Made by a program: the position numbers and the translations under genes. This document shows, one piece after another, positions 52,995 through 61,604 of a stretch of 64,000 nt of DNA (its first letter is position 1; every line of letters begins with the position of its first letter). This DNA is from CAYWJT01 sp964458655 (lineage in GTDB: Bacteria; Acidobacteriota; Aminicenantia; Aminicenantales; Saccharicenantaceae). The DNA lies in assembly GCA_964458655.1 (NCBI GenBank), contig CAYWJT010000003.1:1-64000 (forward strand), read 5' to 3'. The notes under the pieces were generated by a model. The model had not been told where the DNA came from. It did not search any database and worked only from the letters and a program-made list of their open reading frames with translations.

Positions 52995-53387
52995 ATGGTC
53001 GTTGAAAGGGTCACGGAGATCTACGTCATCCTCGAGAACAAGCCTTCGGTCCTAGGCGAGCTTTGCTCGACGATGGCCGAGAACAACATCAACATCGAGG
53101 CCATCGGCGTCTTCCACGACTCAGCCAAGCTGACCGTCCAGCCAAAGGACCTCAACAACGCCGTCAAGCTGCTGGGCAAGCTGAACTACATCACCGAGCT
53201 TCGGGACGTCCTGCGCGTCGACCTCGAGAACAAGCCGGGGGCGCTGGCCGAGGTCACGACTAAGCTTGGGGACGAGGGCATCAACATCGAATACTGCTAC
53301 GGCACGCTGTCGCGCAAGGGCAGCACCGTTTCGGTCATCATCGACGTGAGCGACCTCGACCGGGCGCTTAGCATCCTGGGCGCCTGA
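52995..53387 (+). CDS. Tandem ACT-domain protein
   Basis: 130 residues made of two ACT domains (about 5-65 and 72-130), each starting with V-x-L-E-N-K-P: ILENKPSVLGELCSTMAEN and VDLENKPGALAEVTTKL. No enzyme domain attached. ACT pairs bind amino acids and act as sensors; such stand-alone forms often neighbour amino-acid-activating or phenylacetate-related genes. CAGGGGG precedes the ATG; a TATACT lies at 52950-52955 without a clear -35. Confidence 0.9.
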   Translation: MVVERVTEIYVILENKPSVLGELCSTMAENNINIEAIGVFHDSAKLTVQPKDLNNAVKLLGKLNYITELRDVLRVDLENKPGALAEVTTKLGDEGINIEYCYGTLSRKGSTVSVIIDVSDLDRALSILGA

Positions 53388-53505
53388 GCCTTTCCGTCAG
53401 CCCGCCGGCCTTTCACCTGTATCTTGCTGCCCACGCAACGTGGCTTTCCCGGCCGCGTATGATGTAAGAATCCTGTTTATTTTGCCCCCTTTTTCGATTA
53501 TTAAT

Positions 53506-56232
53506 ATGGGCATGGATACAAGAACAGACATCGGCGCGCAACCCAAACCGGCCGGGCCCGAGCTTCCCCGGGTGCTCGGCCTCTTCAGCATCGTCTCGAT
53601 CGTGGTCGGCACGATGATCGGTTCCGGCATCTTCATCAACCCGGCCAAAGTGGCCGGCGATGTCGGCCGCCCCGAGCTCATGATGGCCGTCTGGGTCATC
53701 GGCGGTCTGTTGAGCTTTTTCGGGGCGCTCTCCCTGGCCGAACTGGGGGCCGCCTTCCCCCAGGCAGGAGGGATCTACATCTACCTCAGGGAAGCCTACG
53801 GCTCCATGATCGCCTTCCTTTTCGGCTGGACGCTCTTCCTGGTCGTAGAGGCCGGGACACTGGCCACACTCGCGGTCGGCTTTTCCACCAAGTACCTGCC
53901 CTATTTCGTCCGGCTTTCCGGCCTCCAGGGCAAGGTCGTGGCCGCGGCCTTGCTCCTGGTCCTGGCGATGGTGAACTACACGGGCGTGAAAAAGGGCGCA
54001 TTGGTCATGAATTTCCTGACCAGCCTCAAGTTCATAGCCCTGATCGGAGTCTGCGCGGTCGTCTTCATTTTCGCTAAAGGCAGTACGGGCAATTTTATTT
54101 CATCCCCGTCAACGTCCGGTCCAGGGGGCAGTCTGCTCGGCAGTTTCGGGGTCGCCCTGGTCGCCGCCCTGTGGGCCTACAAAGGCTGGGAGACCAGCAC
54201 CTACAGCGCCGGCGAGACGGCCAACCCTCAGAAGACGCTCCCCCTGGGCCTGTTCATCGGCAGCGCCGCCGTCATCTTCCTATATATCCTGGCCAACTTA
54301 GCCTATCTGTACGTTTTTCCCGCCGCCCGGATGGCACAGTCTGACCGCATCGCCGCCGACGTCATGCAGGCCGCGGTCGGGCCGGCGGGCGCCTCGATCA
54401 TCGCCCTGATCATACTGACCTCCATCTTGGGGACGTGCAATGGCCATCTGCTCACGTCGCCGCGGGCCTTCTACGCCATGGCCAAGGACGGCCTGTTCTT
54501 CAAGTCGGTGGCCAGGATCCATCCGAGATATCTAACGCCGCATGTGGCCATACTCGTCCTGGCCGTGTGGGGAAGCATACTGAGCACGAGCGGCACCTTC
54601 GAGCAACTCTTCACCTACGTCATTTTCGGCTACTGGATCTTCATGGGCCTGACTGTTGCCGGAGTCATGGTGTTGCGGAAAAAAAGGCCGGACCTGCCCC
54701 GGCCGTATAAAACCTGGGGGTATCCTGTGACGCCTATCCTTTTCATCCTTTCGGCCGTGTTCCTGACCCTCAATTCCCTCATCCGGACGTTCTGGAACTC
54801 GTTCGCCGGACTGGGGGTCATCGCTCTCGGCATTCCCGTCTATTTCTTCTGGAAAGCCCGTTCGAGGAAGGCCGCGGTGCTCTTCCTGGCGGCCTTCGTC
54901 ATCATGGCCGCCTCGGCCCAAGCCTTCGAACCGGGGTTGCTTTTCGATAAAACGGAGTATGCCGGCCGCCGTGCCCGGCTGATGGAGAAGATCCCCGACG
55001 GCGTCGCCGTCGTCATGGGCGCCCAACCGGTCTTGAATTATTATCCCTTCGTCCAGAACAACGACTTCCTCTATCTCTGCGGGGTCCGCGTGCCCAACGC
55101 CGTGCTGGTCGTGGACGGCGTGCGCCGGGAATCGACCCTGTTCTTCACCATCAGCGACAGGGCCGCCCGGGACGAAGGCATCCCGCTCGCCCTGGTCAAG
55201 AACACGCGCGAGGTCGCGGGCGTCGAGCGCGTCATGCCCTACGAGGCCTTCAACAATGCGCTGTCCATGTACATCGCGCAGGGCCGCGTCATTTACACGC
55301 CCTTCCAGCCGGAGGAGCTGGCCCGGGAGGCCAGCCTCGAGAAGCTGCGGACCTGGAGGAACAACATCACCCTGAACGTATGGGACGGCCGGCCGACCAG
55401 GGAGGAGCAGTTCGTGAACAGGCTGCGCCAGACCTTCCCGTCGGCCCAGGTCAGGGACTGCTCCGGCCTCATCTGGGAGATGCGGACCTTGAAGTCGCCG
55501 GCCGAGGTCGAGGTCCTGCGCCGCGCGGGCCGGATCGGCGTCAAGGCCCACGTCGAGATGATGAAGGCCGCCCGGCCCGGCATGTACGAATACGAGCTGG
55601 CCGCCCTGTTCGAGTACATCTGCAAGAAGGAGGGCGCCGAGGAGCTGGCTTACGGCGTCATCATCTCCTCCGGCGAGAACCATCCCAACGTCCATTACTA
55701 CCTGCATGACCGCAAGCTCGCCGACGGCGATTTCCTGGTCGTCGACGCCGGCCCGGAGCTCAACGGCTACGATATAGACATTACGGTGTCCTACCCGGCC
55801 AACGGCCGGTTCACGGCCCGCCAGCGCGAGGTATATGAGGCCTGCAACGCCGTGCACGAAGCCTGCCTGCAGGTCTACCGGCCGGGCCTGACCGCCGACC
55901 AGGTGAGGGCCGAAGTCGACGCTATCCTCAAGCGCCGTGGCTTCGACCTCGAAAAGGACTATTTCAAGCGGATGCGAGGCTCGTTCGGTCACTACGTCGG
56001 ACTGGCCACTCACGACGTCGGCGGCGGGCCGTCCGTGCTCCGGCCGGGCATGGTCTTCGCGAACGAGCCGATGGTCATCTACGCCGACGAGAACCTGGGG
56101 GTGAGGGTCGAGGACACGGTCCTCATCACCGAGACAGGCTGCGAGAACCTGACCCGCGGCCTTCCCAGGACCGCGGCCGAGATCGAGGCCCTGATGAAGG
56201 GCAAGGCCGCAGCCGACAAAGGCAGGCGTTGA
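53506..56232 (+). CDS. Amino-acid permease fused to exported aminopeptidase P (M24)
   Basis: 908 residues in a single uninterrupted frame. Residues about 15-450 form an APC/LAT-type permease: 12 hydrophobic helices, IVVGTMIGSGIFINPAKV in TM1, AYKGWET in TM6. Residues 450-476 read like a signal peptide still in place (basic KARSRK, hydrophobic core, ASAQA), adding a 13th crossing that would put the rest outside the cytoplasm. Residues about 477-905 are an Xaa-Pro aminopeptidase with intact metal ligands Asp747, Asp758, His829, Glu854 and Glu869. Inferred role: trimming proline-containing peptides at the mouth of an amino-acid transporter. No SD is seen before ATG 53506; ATG 53512 and GTG 53440 are alternatives. 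Confidence 0.9.
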   Translation: MGMDTRTDIGAQPKPAGPELPRVLGLFSIVSIVVGTMIGSGIFINPAKVAGDVGRPELMMAVWVIGGLLSFFGALSLAELGAAFPQAGGIYIYLREAYGSMIAFLFGWTLFLVVEAGTLATLAVGFSTKYLPYFVRLSGLQGKVVAAALLLVLAMVNYTGVKKGALVMNFLTSLKFIALIGVCAVVFIFAKGSTGNFISSPSTSGPGGSLLGSFGVALVAALWAYKGWETSTYSAGETANPQKTLPLGLFIGSAAVIFLYILANLAYLYVFPAARMAQSDRIAADVMQAAVGPAGASIIALIILTSILGTCNGHLLTSPRAFYAMAKDGLFFKSVARIHPRYLTPHVAILVLAVWGSILSTSGTFEQLFTYVIFGYWIFMGLTVAGVMVLRKKRPDLPRPYKTWGYPVTPILFILSAVFLTLNSLIRTFWNSFAGLGVIALGIPVYFFWKARSRKAAVLFLAAFVIMAASAQAFEPGLLFDKTEYAGRRARLMEKIPDGVAVVMGAQPVLNYYPFVQNNDFLYLCGVRVPNAVLVVDGVRRESTLFFTISDRAARDEGIPLALVKNTREVAGVERVMPYEAFNNALSMYIAQGRVIYTPFQPEELAREASLEKLRTWRNNITLNVWDGRPTREEQFVNRLRQTFPSAQVRDCSGLIWEMRTLKSPAEVEVLRRAGRIGVKAHVEMMKAARPGMYEYELAALFEYICKKEGAEELAYGVIISSGENHPNVHYYLHDRKLADGDFLVVDAGPELNGYDIDITVSYPANGRFTARQREVYEACNAVHEACLQVYRPGLTADQVRAEVDAILKRRGFDLEKDYFKRMRGSFGHYVGLATHDVGGGPSVLRPGMVFANEPMVIYADENLGVRVEDTVLITETGCENLTRGLPRTAAEIEALMKGKAAADKGRR

Positions 56233-56421
56233 CCGGGCGCTCGCCCCGCGGCGAGGCCTTGACCGGACGAACCCGGCCTTTTCCAATTCAGGGCTGGTCA
56301 GGCTGGAGGTCGGGGCCATCGGCTCTGTCATCCGGTTCTCACGCAGCAGGCCGGTTCGGTATACGTTTCAGAGCACCTGACCCAAGCCGGCGGCCGGTGA
56401 GGAGCCGACTGCCGTTGTTTG

Positions 56422-56451
56422 TTGCCTGAAAAACAAGTCCTGTGGTATATG
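56422..56451 (+). promoter_or_regulatory. Promoter of the Tat sugar-isomerase-like gene
   Basis: TTGCCT (56422-56427), 18-bp spacer, TATATG (56446-56451); start near 56459, leader about 50 nt with GGGAGGTG before ATG 56509. Confidence 0.45.
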
Positions 56452-56508
56452 AGCCGGGAAGGACGGGCCGGGACGGACAGTTCCGGGCCGTCAGGGAGGT
56501 GAACGGAC

Positions 56509-57984
56509 ATGAACAACCTCAAGCGCCGTGATTTCCTGAAGATCTCAGCCGCCGGAGGCGCCGCCTGCGCGGTGCCGGGAGGCCTATTGAAGCCGGGTAC
56601 GGCCGCCAGGCCACAGCTTCCGGTCGAAGCTTCGGCTCTGGCCCCCGGTCTCATCAGCCCGGGCTGCCGCCGCAGCAAGGTCCGGGTGGCCAAGCTCTAC
56701 CTGGGCCTTCCGAACCCGCACTGGCCGAAACCTTCACTGGACTTGAAGCAGGAGGTCAAGTCCTACGAAGCCCGCTTCGCCGCGATGAAGGACGAGTTCG
56801 CGGACATCGATTTCGTGACGAGCGCGCTGGTCGGCGCGCCCGAGGAGGTGCTGAAGCTCGCCGACAAGCTCAAGGACGTCGACGGCATCCTGGCCATCCA
56901 CCTGACGATCTGGATCGGTCCCGTCCTTGACGCCGTCCTTGAACTCAAGAAGCCCACGGTCATCTTCGCGGCGCCCTATTCCGGCCACGAGTGGGTGACC
57001 TACGGCGGCCTGCTCAAGCAGGAGAAAGGCCGGCTGGCCGATTGCCTGCTGACGAGCGACTACCGCGAACTGGCCCGGGCCGTCAGGCCCTTCCGGGCCA
57101 TCCACCACCTGCGCGAAGCCCGCGTGCTCAACCTCACCACCTCGCCTTTCGAGGAGTACGCGGCCCAGGTGAAGGACAGGTTCGGGACGGAGATAAAAAG
57201 GGTCACTCTGGAGCGCGTCCAGAAGCTTTACGCGTCCGTCGCCGAGGCGCACGCCCGCCGCGAAGCCGAACTCTGGTCAAACGGCGCGGAAAAAGTGGTC
57301 GAGCCTTCCAGGGCGGAAATCCAAGCCTCGGCCCGGCTGGCCCTGGCCTTCGAGAGGCTGCTCGACGAGGAGGAGGCCACCGTCCTGACCGTGGACTGCT
57401 ACGGTTCCATGTGGGACGGGACCATCAAGCTGCCGGCCTTTCCCTGCCTGGGTTTCTCGAGCCTGAACAACCGCGGCTTCGGCGGCATTTGCGAGTCGGA
57501 CCTCAGGTCGGCCATGACCCACATCATCATGCAGGGCCTTTCGGGCAGGCCCGGCTTTATTAGCGACCCGACCGTGGACGAGGGCGCGAACTCCATCATC
57601 CTGGCCCACTGCATGGGCACGGTCAACATGGACGGGCCGGGAAAGCCCGGGCATCCCTACAAGCTCCGCACGGTCATGGAGCGGGAGCAGGGCGTCGTGC
57701 CTCAGGTCCAGATGAGGCTGGGCCAGAAAGTGACCCAGGCCATCCTGGTGGGCATGGACAAGATGCCTTACTTCACGGGCGAGATCGTCGCGACGCCTGT
57801 CAGGCTGGAGGACGACCGCGGCTGCCGCACCAAGATCGCGGTCAGGGTGGACGGCGACCTCGGCCGACTCTGGCGGAACTGGGGCCACGGGCTGCATCGA
57901 GTGACCTGCTACGGCGACCTCCGGCCGGAACTCAGGATGTTCGCCAAGTTCAAGGGCATCGAGCTCCGGGACGAGGCCGCCTGA
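56509..57984 (+). CDS. Tat-exported sugar-isomerase-fold protein
   Basis: 491 residues. Tat leader LKRRDFLKISAAGG plus Ala/Gly stretch. The rest resembles the L-fucose/L-arabinose isomerase fold: Rossmann-like N-terminal domains (DGILAIHLTIW, KPTVIFAAPYSGHEW) and a C-terminal barrel with TVDCYGSMWD, GFGGICESDLRSAMTHI (family E/D metal region) and GHGLHRVTCYGDLR. Active isomerases are cytoplasmic, so a Tat signal is unusual; a binding or altered catalytic role is possible. Single gene. Confidence 0.65.
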   Translation: MNNLKRRDFLKISAAGGAACAVPGGLLKPGTAARPQLPVEASALAPGLISPGCRRSKVRVAKLYLGLPNPHWPKPSLDLKQEVKSYEARFAAMKDEFADIDFVTSALVGAPEEVLKLADKLKDVDGILAIHLTIWIGPVLDAVLELKKPTVIFAAPYSGHEWVTYGGLLKQEKGRLADCLLTSDYRELARAVRPFRAIHHLREARVLNLTTSPFEEYAAQVKDRFGTEIKRVTLERVQKLYASVAEAHARREAELWSNGAEKVVEPSRAEIQASARLALAFERLLDEEEATVLTVDCYGSMWDGTIKLPAFPCLGFSSLNNRGFGGICESDLRSAMTHIIMQGLSGRPGFISDPTVDEGANSIILAHCMGTVNMDGPGKPGHPYKLRTVMEREQGVVPQVQMRLGQKVTQAILVGMDKMPYFTGEIVATPVRLEDDRGCRTKIAVRVDGDLGRLWRNWGHGLHRVTCYGDLRPELRMFAKFKGIELRDEAA

Positions 57985-58130
57985 GGGAGTTCTCGCGTTC
58001 CTCTGCCTTTCCGGCTGCGCGGGGATGGTCCACGCCTGTCTCAGCAGCGGCTATCACGAAAGGACATGGTTCGGTAAACCCGGTTCATAGGGCCGCACCA
58101 TGGGGTTTTCTTCATGGCGACGCGGGGCTC

Positions 58131-58158
58131 TTGACAGGCCGCGAGGGAGGTCTAAACT
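58131..58158 (+). promoter_or_regulatory. Promoter of the lipoprotein gene
   Basis: TTGACA (58131-58136), 16-bp spacer, TAAACT (58153-58158); start near 58165, about 19 nt before ATG 58184. Confidence 0.5.
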
Positions 58159-58183
58159 ATATGATAGAGGGCTATGAACTGAG

Positions 58184-58984
58184 ATGAGGGGCTTTCTTAG
58201 GCTGGGCCCTACGGCCTTGATGCTTTTGGCGCTTTGCGGCTGCAAGGTCGCCGAGCTCGCGCCCATCGAGGGCAAGATCTTTTTCGAGGTGACGGAAGGG
58301 CACGTCCAGGGAGAGTCGGCCGGCAAGCCGCTGATCGGTTTCTGCATGGAAACAGAGAAGATATACCCCTGCTGTAATTACTCCATAAGGGCGGCTCTCG
58401 AGCAGCTCGGAGAAAATATAACCATCAGGTTGTCGGGCATCGATGTTCCCGGCGTCTGTCTTACGGCTTTGGGGCCGGCGTCAGCCGTCAAGGCCCTCGA
58501 GCTGGCCGAGGGCAGTTACGAGCTCGTCTTCAAGAAAGCCATGTTCGTCAACAGGTACCGGCTCACCGTGCGTCCCGACGCCATCGAGGTCGGCGCGCTG
58601 GCCGGGACGGCGCCGTTCACCGAGCCCAAGACGACGCTTTTCTGGCGCTTCCCGCCGAACTCGTTCGCGTATCTCTGCGGCACGACGAGCGAGACGGCCT
58701 GGATATGCAACGACTTCCTCTCGCTCCTTACGCGCGAAATAGAGCTCGAGGAGGTCACTTTCCCCGCCTACGGCAAAGTCTGTTATCCGGCCTCGAGCCA
58801 AGGCCATCAGTACGACATGCCGGCGAAGTATTTCGTCTACAAGGACGAGGCCGACTTCGAGCGGGCCGGTGAGTTGCTCCGGGCCTACGCCCAGAGCTTG
58901 CTGCGGGGAGTCCAGGGCGTCGGCCTGTCGCTTGTCAACTGGAAGAACAAACGCTATGATTCCTGGCTGATGCTTTCCCCCTGA
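58184..58984 (+). CDS. Lipoprotein of unknown function
   Basis: 266 residues. Lipobox LALCGC puts the acylated Cys at about residue 20. The mature part has eight further cysteines (for example CC in YPCCNYS, CLTAL, CGTT, CNDF, VCYP), unusually many for a lipoprotein, and beta-rich composition. Two halves are seen: a small Ig-like part (about 65-125) and a part with WRFPPNSFAYLCG. No family recognised. Confidence 0.7.
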   Translation: MRGFLRLGPTALMLLALCGCKVAELAPIEGKIFFEVTEGHVQGESAGKPLIGFCMETEKIYPCCNYSIRAALEQLGENITIRLSGIDVPGVCLTALGPASAVKALELAEGSYELVFKKAMFVNRYRLTVRPDAIEVGALAGTAPFTEPKTTLFWRFPPNSFAYLCGTTSETAWICNDFLSLLTREIELEEVTFPAYGKVCYPASSQGHQYDMPAKYFVYKDEADFERAGELLRAYAQSLLRGVQGVGLSLVNWKNKRYDSWLMLSP

Positions 58985-59044
58985 GCTTCGCATCCCTGAA
59001 GCGGCTTGGAGAAAGCGCGTTCCGAACGGACCGCCGTCCGCATT

Positions 59045-60310
59045 TCAGACATCCCCAAAGGGGCGCTCGATGGACTCCGCCTCGAGGCCGCCGAGGAACC
59101 TGGCGCCGTCCTCGGTGATGACCATGCAGTCCTCGATGCGGACGCCGAACTCGCCGTAGATGTATATGCCGGGCTCGTTGCTGAAGGTCATGCCCGGCCG
59201 CAGCTCGAGCTTGTTGCCCCTCACGAGATAGGGATATTCGTGTCCTTCCATGCCTATGCCGTGGCCCAACCGGTGGCTGAAATACTTGTAGTCCGGCCCG
59301 AAGCCGGCCTCCTCGATGACCCTGCGCGCGGCGCGGTCGACGGATTCGCAAGTGGCGCCCGGCCGGGCGGCCTTGAGGGCGGCGAGCTGCGCCTTCCTCA
59401 CGACGTCCCAGACTCGGCGTTGCTTTTCGCGCGGTTTCCCGAACACGACCGTGCGTGTCACGTCGGAACGGTAGCCCTCGACGCCGCAGCCGCCGTCTAC
59501 GAGGACGATGTCGCCTTCCGAAAGCGTGCGCGGCGCCTGCGAGCCGTGCGGGAAGGCCGAGTTCGGTCCGAACTGCGGCCCGCCGCTGCCCATGACGCCC
59601 AGCTTCTGGTGGGCGGCCGAGATGGCCGCGGCGAGATCGCGCGGGGTCATGCCCGCCCGCATCTCCTTGAAGCCCTCGCGGTAGGCGAGCTTGGTGATGC
59701 GGTTGGCCAGGTCCATGAAGGCGATCTCCTTGGCCGTTTTTATGCCGCGGCAGCCTTCGGTGACCGGCGCGCCGTCCACGACCTGGGCCGAAGCGAGCGT
59801 CCGGCGCAGCCCGTGCACTTCGAAGGCGCGCAGGTCGGGAGCGGTGGCCAGCCTGCCAGTGGCGGCGCCGATATCCTTGAGGATGGAGCCGATCAGGGCG
59901 TAGGGGTCCTCGTGCTCTTCCCAGGTCCGGATCTCCTGGCCTGAAGGGACGAGCTCCTCGGCCCGCTTGACCTCGAAGGCCGGGCAGACCCAGACCGGTT
60001 CCTTCTTGCGGCTCAGCACGACGCCGAAGACGCGCTCGCTGAGCCACCAGTTGACCTTGAAGAAGTACTGGAGGTTCGTGCCGCCGCCTATGAAAATGGC
60101 GTCGAGCTTGTTCTCGGCGAGCAGTCGGACGGCCTTGTCGCGCCGGGCGGCATAGTCCTCTGGCGTCAGCGGTTCGACTCCCGCCAGCATGTTCTTCAGC
60201 TCCTGGGCTTCGGCCGGACGCAGCGAGACGGCCGACAAGCTGTGGGCTAGGCCCAGGGCGGCGAGAGAGATACTTCCCTTCTTGATGAAATCGCGGCGGT
60301 TGAGCGGCAT
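59045..60310 (-). CDS. Tat-exported Xaa-Pro aminopeptidase (M24)
   Basis: 421 residues from ATG 60310 with GGAGGTG upstream; an earlier in-frame ATG lacks an SD. Tat leader PLNRRDFIKKGSISLAALGL. A creatinase-type N-terminal domain (about 45-180) and the pita-bread catalytic domain follow, with ligands visible in VDGGCGVEGYRSDVTRT (two Asp), GHGIGMEGHEYP (His), SNEPGIY (Glu) and RIEDCMVIT (Glu). Should remove N-terminal residues next to proline from exported or environmental peptides. Second M24 enzyme within 6 kb. Confidence 0.92.
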   Translation of the reverse strand: MPLNRRDFIKKGSISLAALGLAHSLSAVSLRPAEAQELKNMLAGVEPLTPEDYAARRDKAVRLLAENKLDAIFIGGGTNLQYFFKVNWWLSERVFGVVLSRKKEPVWVCPAFEVKRAEELVPSGQEIRTWEEHEDPYALIGSILKDIGAATGRLATAPDLRAFEVHGLRRTLASAQVVDGAPVTEGCRGIKTAKEIAFMDLANRITKLAYREGFKEMRAGMTPRDLAAAISAAHQKLGVMGSGGPQFGPNSAFPHGSQAPRTLSEGDIVLVDGGCGVEGYRSDVTRTVVFGKPREKQRRVWDVVRKAQLAALKAARPGATCESVDRAARRVIEEAGFGPDYKYFSHRLGHGIGMEGHEYPYLVRGNKLELRPGMTFSNEPGIYIYGEFGVRIEDCMVITEDGARFLGGLEAESIERPFGDV

Positions 60311-60524
60311 CGTGTTCACCTCCACGGCTGGGAAAATATCACATTTCACGCTCCAAGAGAAGGGAGACCCAGCTCAAGAACCAGACCGGGATGGCACGGT
60401 GATCGGGCGTTGTGGGCGGAGGGCTCTCCCGCCGCGATTGTGGGCGAGAGGCTTCAGTTGACCGTGCCGTTCAAGGCCCGCGGGATTGGTTTCCCTCGAG
60501 ACGCCTAAAGCGGTTCTGCGGAGG

Positions 60525-61361
60525 TTAAAGCCTGATGGACAGCCCGCCTCTGAACAGAAAGCCGTCCCAGACGCCGAAGTCGGCCAGCAGATGGACGCTG
60601 TCGGTGATCCTGGCCTTGAGGCCCAAGCTGAGCTGGAGTATGGGCAGGAACTTTATGGGGAAGTCGTCTTCGCCCTCCGCCAGCCTTTCGTCCCGAAGCT
60701 CGCGCAGCGTCTTGGAATCCGAATCCGAGTGCTGCTCGGTCGAGTTGTCGGGGTTGGTCAGTATGCCAGAGAAGGCGTAGACGTAGCGGGCGTCGAGAAA
60801 GGACTTGACAGTCGAAAAGCCGCCGCCGAAGGTCAGGTAAGGATGGATGCGGGCGGAGGGGAAGATGTCCCAGCGGAAGCTTAGGTGGAAGGACATGGGT
60901 TTGATCACGAACTCGGCGTTGGCCGTGCCGTCGAAAGAGGCCGTTTGGCTGGTCATCGTGTCTTCGAGGACCAGGTTAGCCGAGACATCAGGGAAGGCGA
61001 CCTTGAAGCTCGAGCGCTCGACCGCCAGGCCGACGCTAAAGGAACCGTTCCGGCCGCCGGGATAGAAGCGCAGCTCGAAGCCGTAGTTGTCGCCGCTCGA
61101 GTCGAAGCGGACGCTCTGGGTGTAGTTCCTTTCGATGAAGGTCGGGTGGTCTTCCTGGATAGACTCGAGGATCCTGTCCTTGAGGTCGCTCTCCAGCGCG
61201 TCGCCGACCTTGTCCTCGACCAGGCTTCGCAGGAGGTTCAGCGTCCAACTCGAATAGTGGACGTTGAACTCCCAGTGGCCGGTCGCGGCCTGAGCGGGCC
61301 CCGCCGCGAACAGGCAGATTGAAAGCAAAGCCGCGGGCAGGAAATAAAGACTCTTTCTCAT
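60525..61361 (-). CDS. Outer-membrane beta-barrel protein
   Basis: 278 residues, AAGGAGG before the ATG. Sec signal to about residue 25 (PAQAA). A helical stretch (about 40-75, RSLVEDKVGDALESDLKDRILESIQ) comes before barrel strands such as YGFELRFYPGGRNGSFSVGLAVE and MSFHLSFRWDIFPSARIHPYLTFGGGF, ending in FRGGLSIRL. No family known to me. Shares its strand and direction with the neighbouring aminopeptidase gene (214 bp away). Confidence 0.7.
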   Translation of the reverse strand: MRKSLYFLPAALLSICLFAAGPAQAATGHWEFNVHYSSWTLNLLRSLVEDKVGDALESDLKDRILESIQEDHPTFIERNYTQSVRFDSSGDNYGFELRFYPGGRNGSFSVGLAVERSSFKVAFPDVSANLVLEDTMTSQTASFDGTANAEFVIKPMSFHLSFRWDIFPSARIHPYLTFGGGFSTVKSFLDARYVYAFSGILTNPDNSTEQHSDSDSKTLRELRDERLAEGEDDFPIKFLPILQLSLGLKARITDSVHLLADFGVWDGFLFRGGLSIRL

Positions 61362-61604
61362 GAGTTAAGCCTCCTTTGAGTCCCGGCCTCTCGGCCGGCC
61401 CCCATGAATTGACGCATGTTACGCACAACGCCGACCGATATGTCCAATCGTCCGCGTAGATCCTGGGCTTTTATGCGTATCTATTATGGGACCGGGAAGC
61501 TTCTGTCAATCACCTCTGAGGGTGATTCCGAGGGGCAACCCTCGGACGGCCGGCTTGACTCGAGAGAAAAGATGTCAGGTATCGGGGAACGTTATCATGC
61601 CGGC

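Noticed and set aside
53440..53505. 22-codon N-terminal extension of the permease-peptidase (GTG 53440)
   Set aside because: The extra residues lack permease-family similarity and no SD precedes the GTG; ATG 53506 begins just before the conserved start.
56240..56255. CTCGCC-CCGC-GGCGAG hairpin after the permease-peptidase gene
   Set aside because: No T-run follows on the plus strand; I could not call it a terminator, and G+C-rich hairpins of this size are common here.
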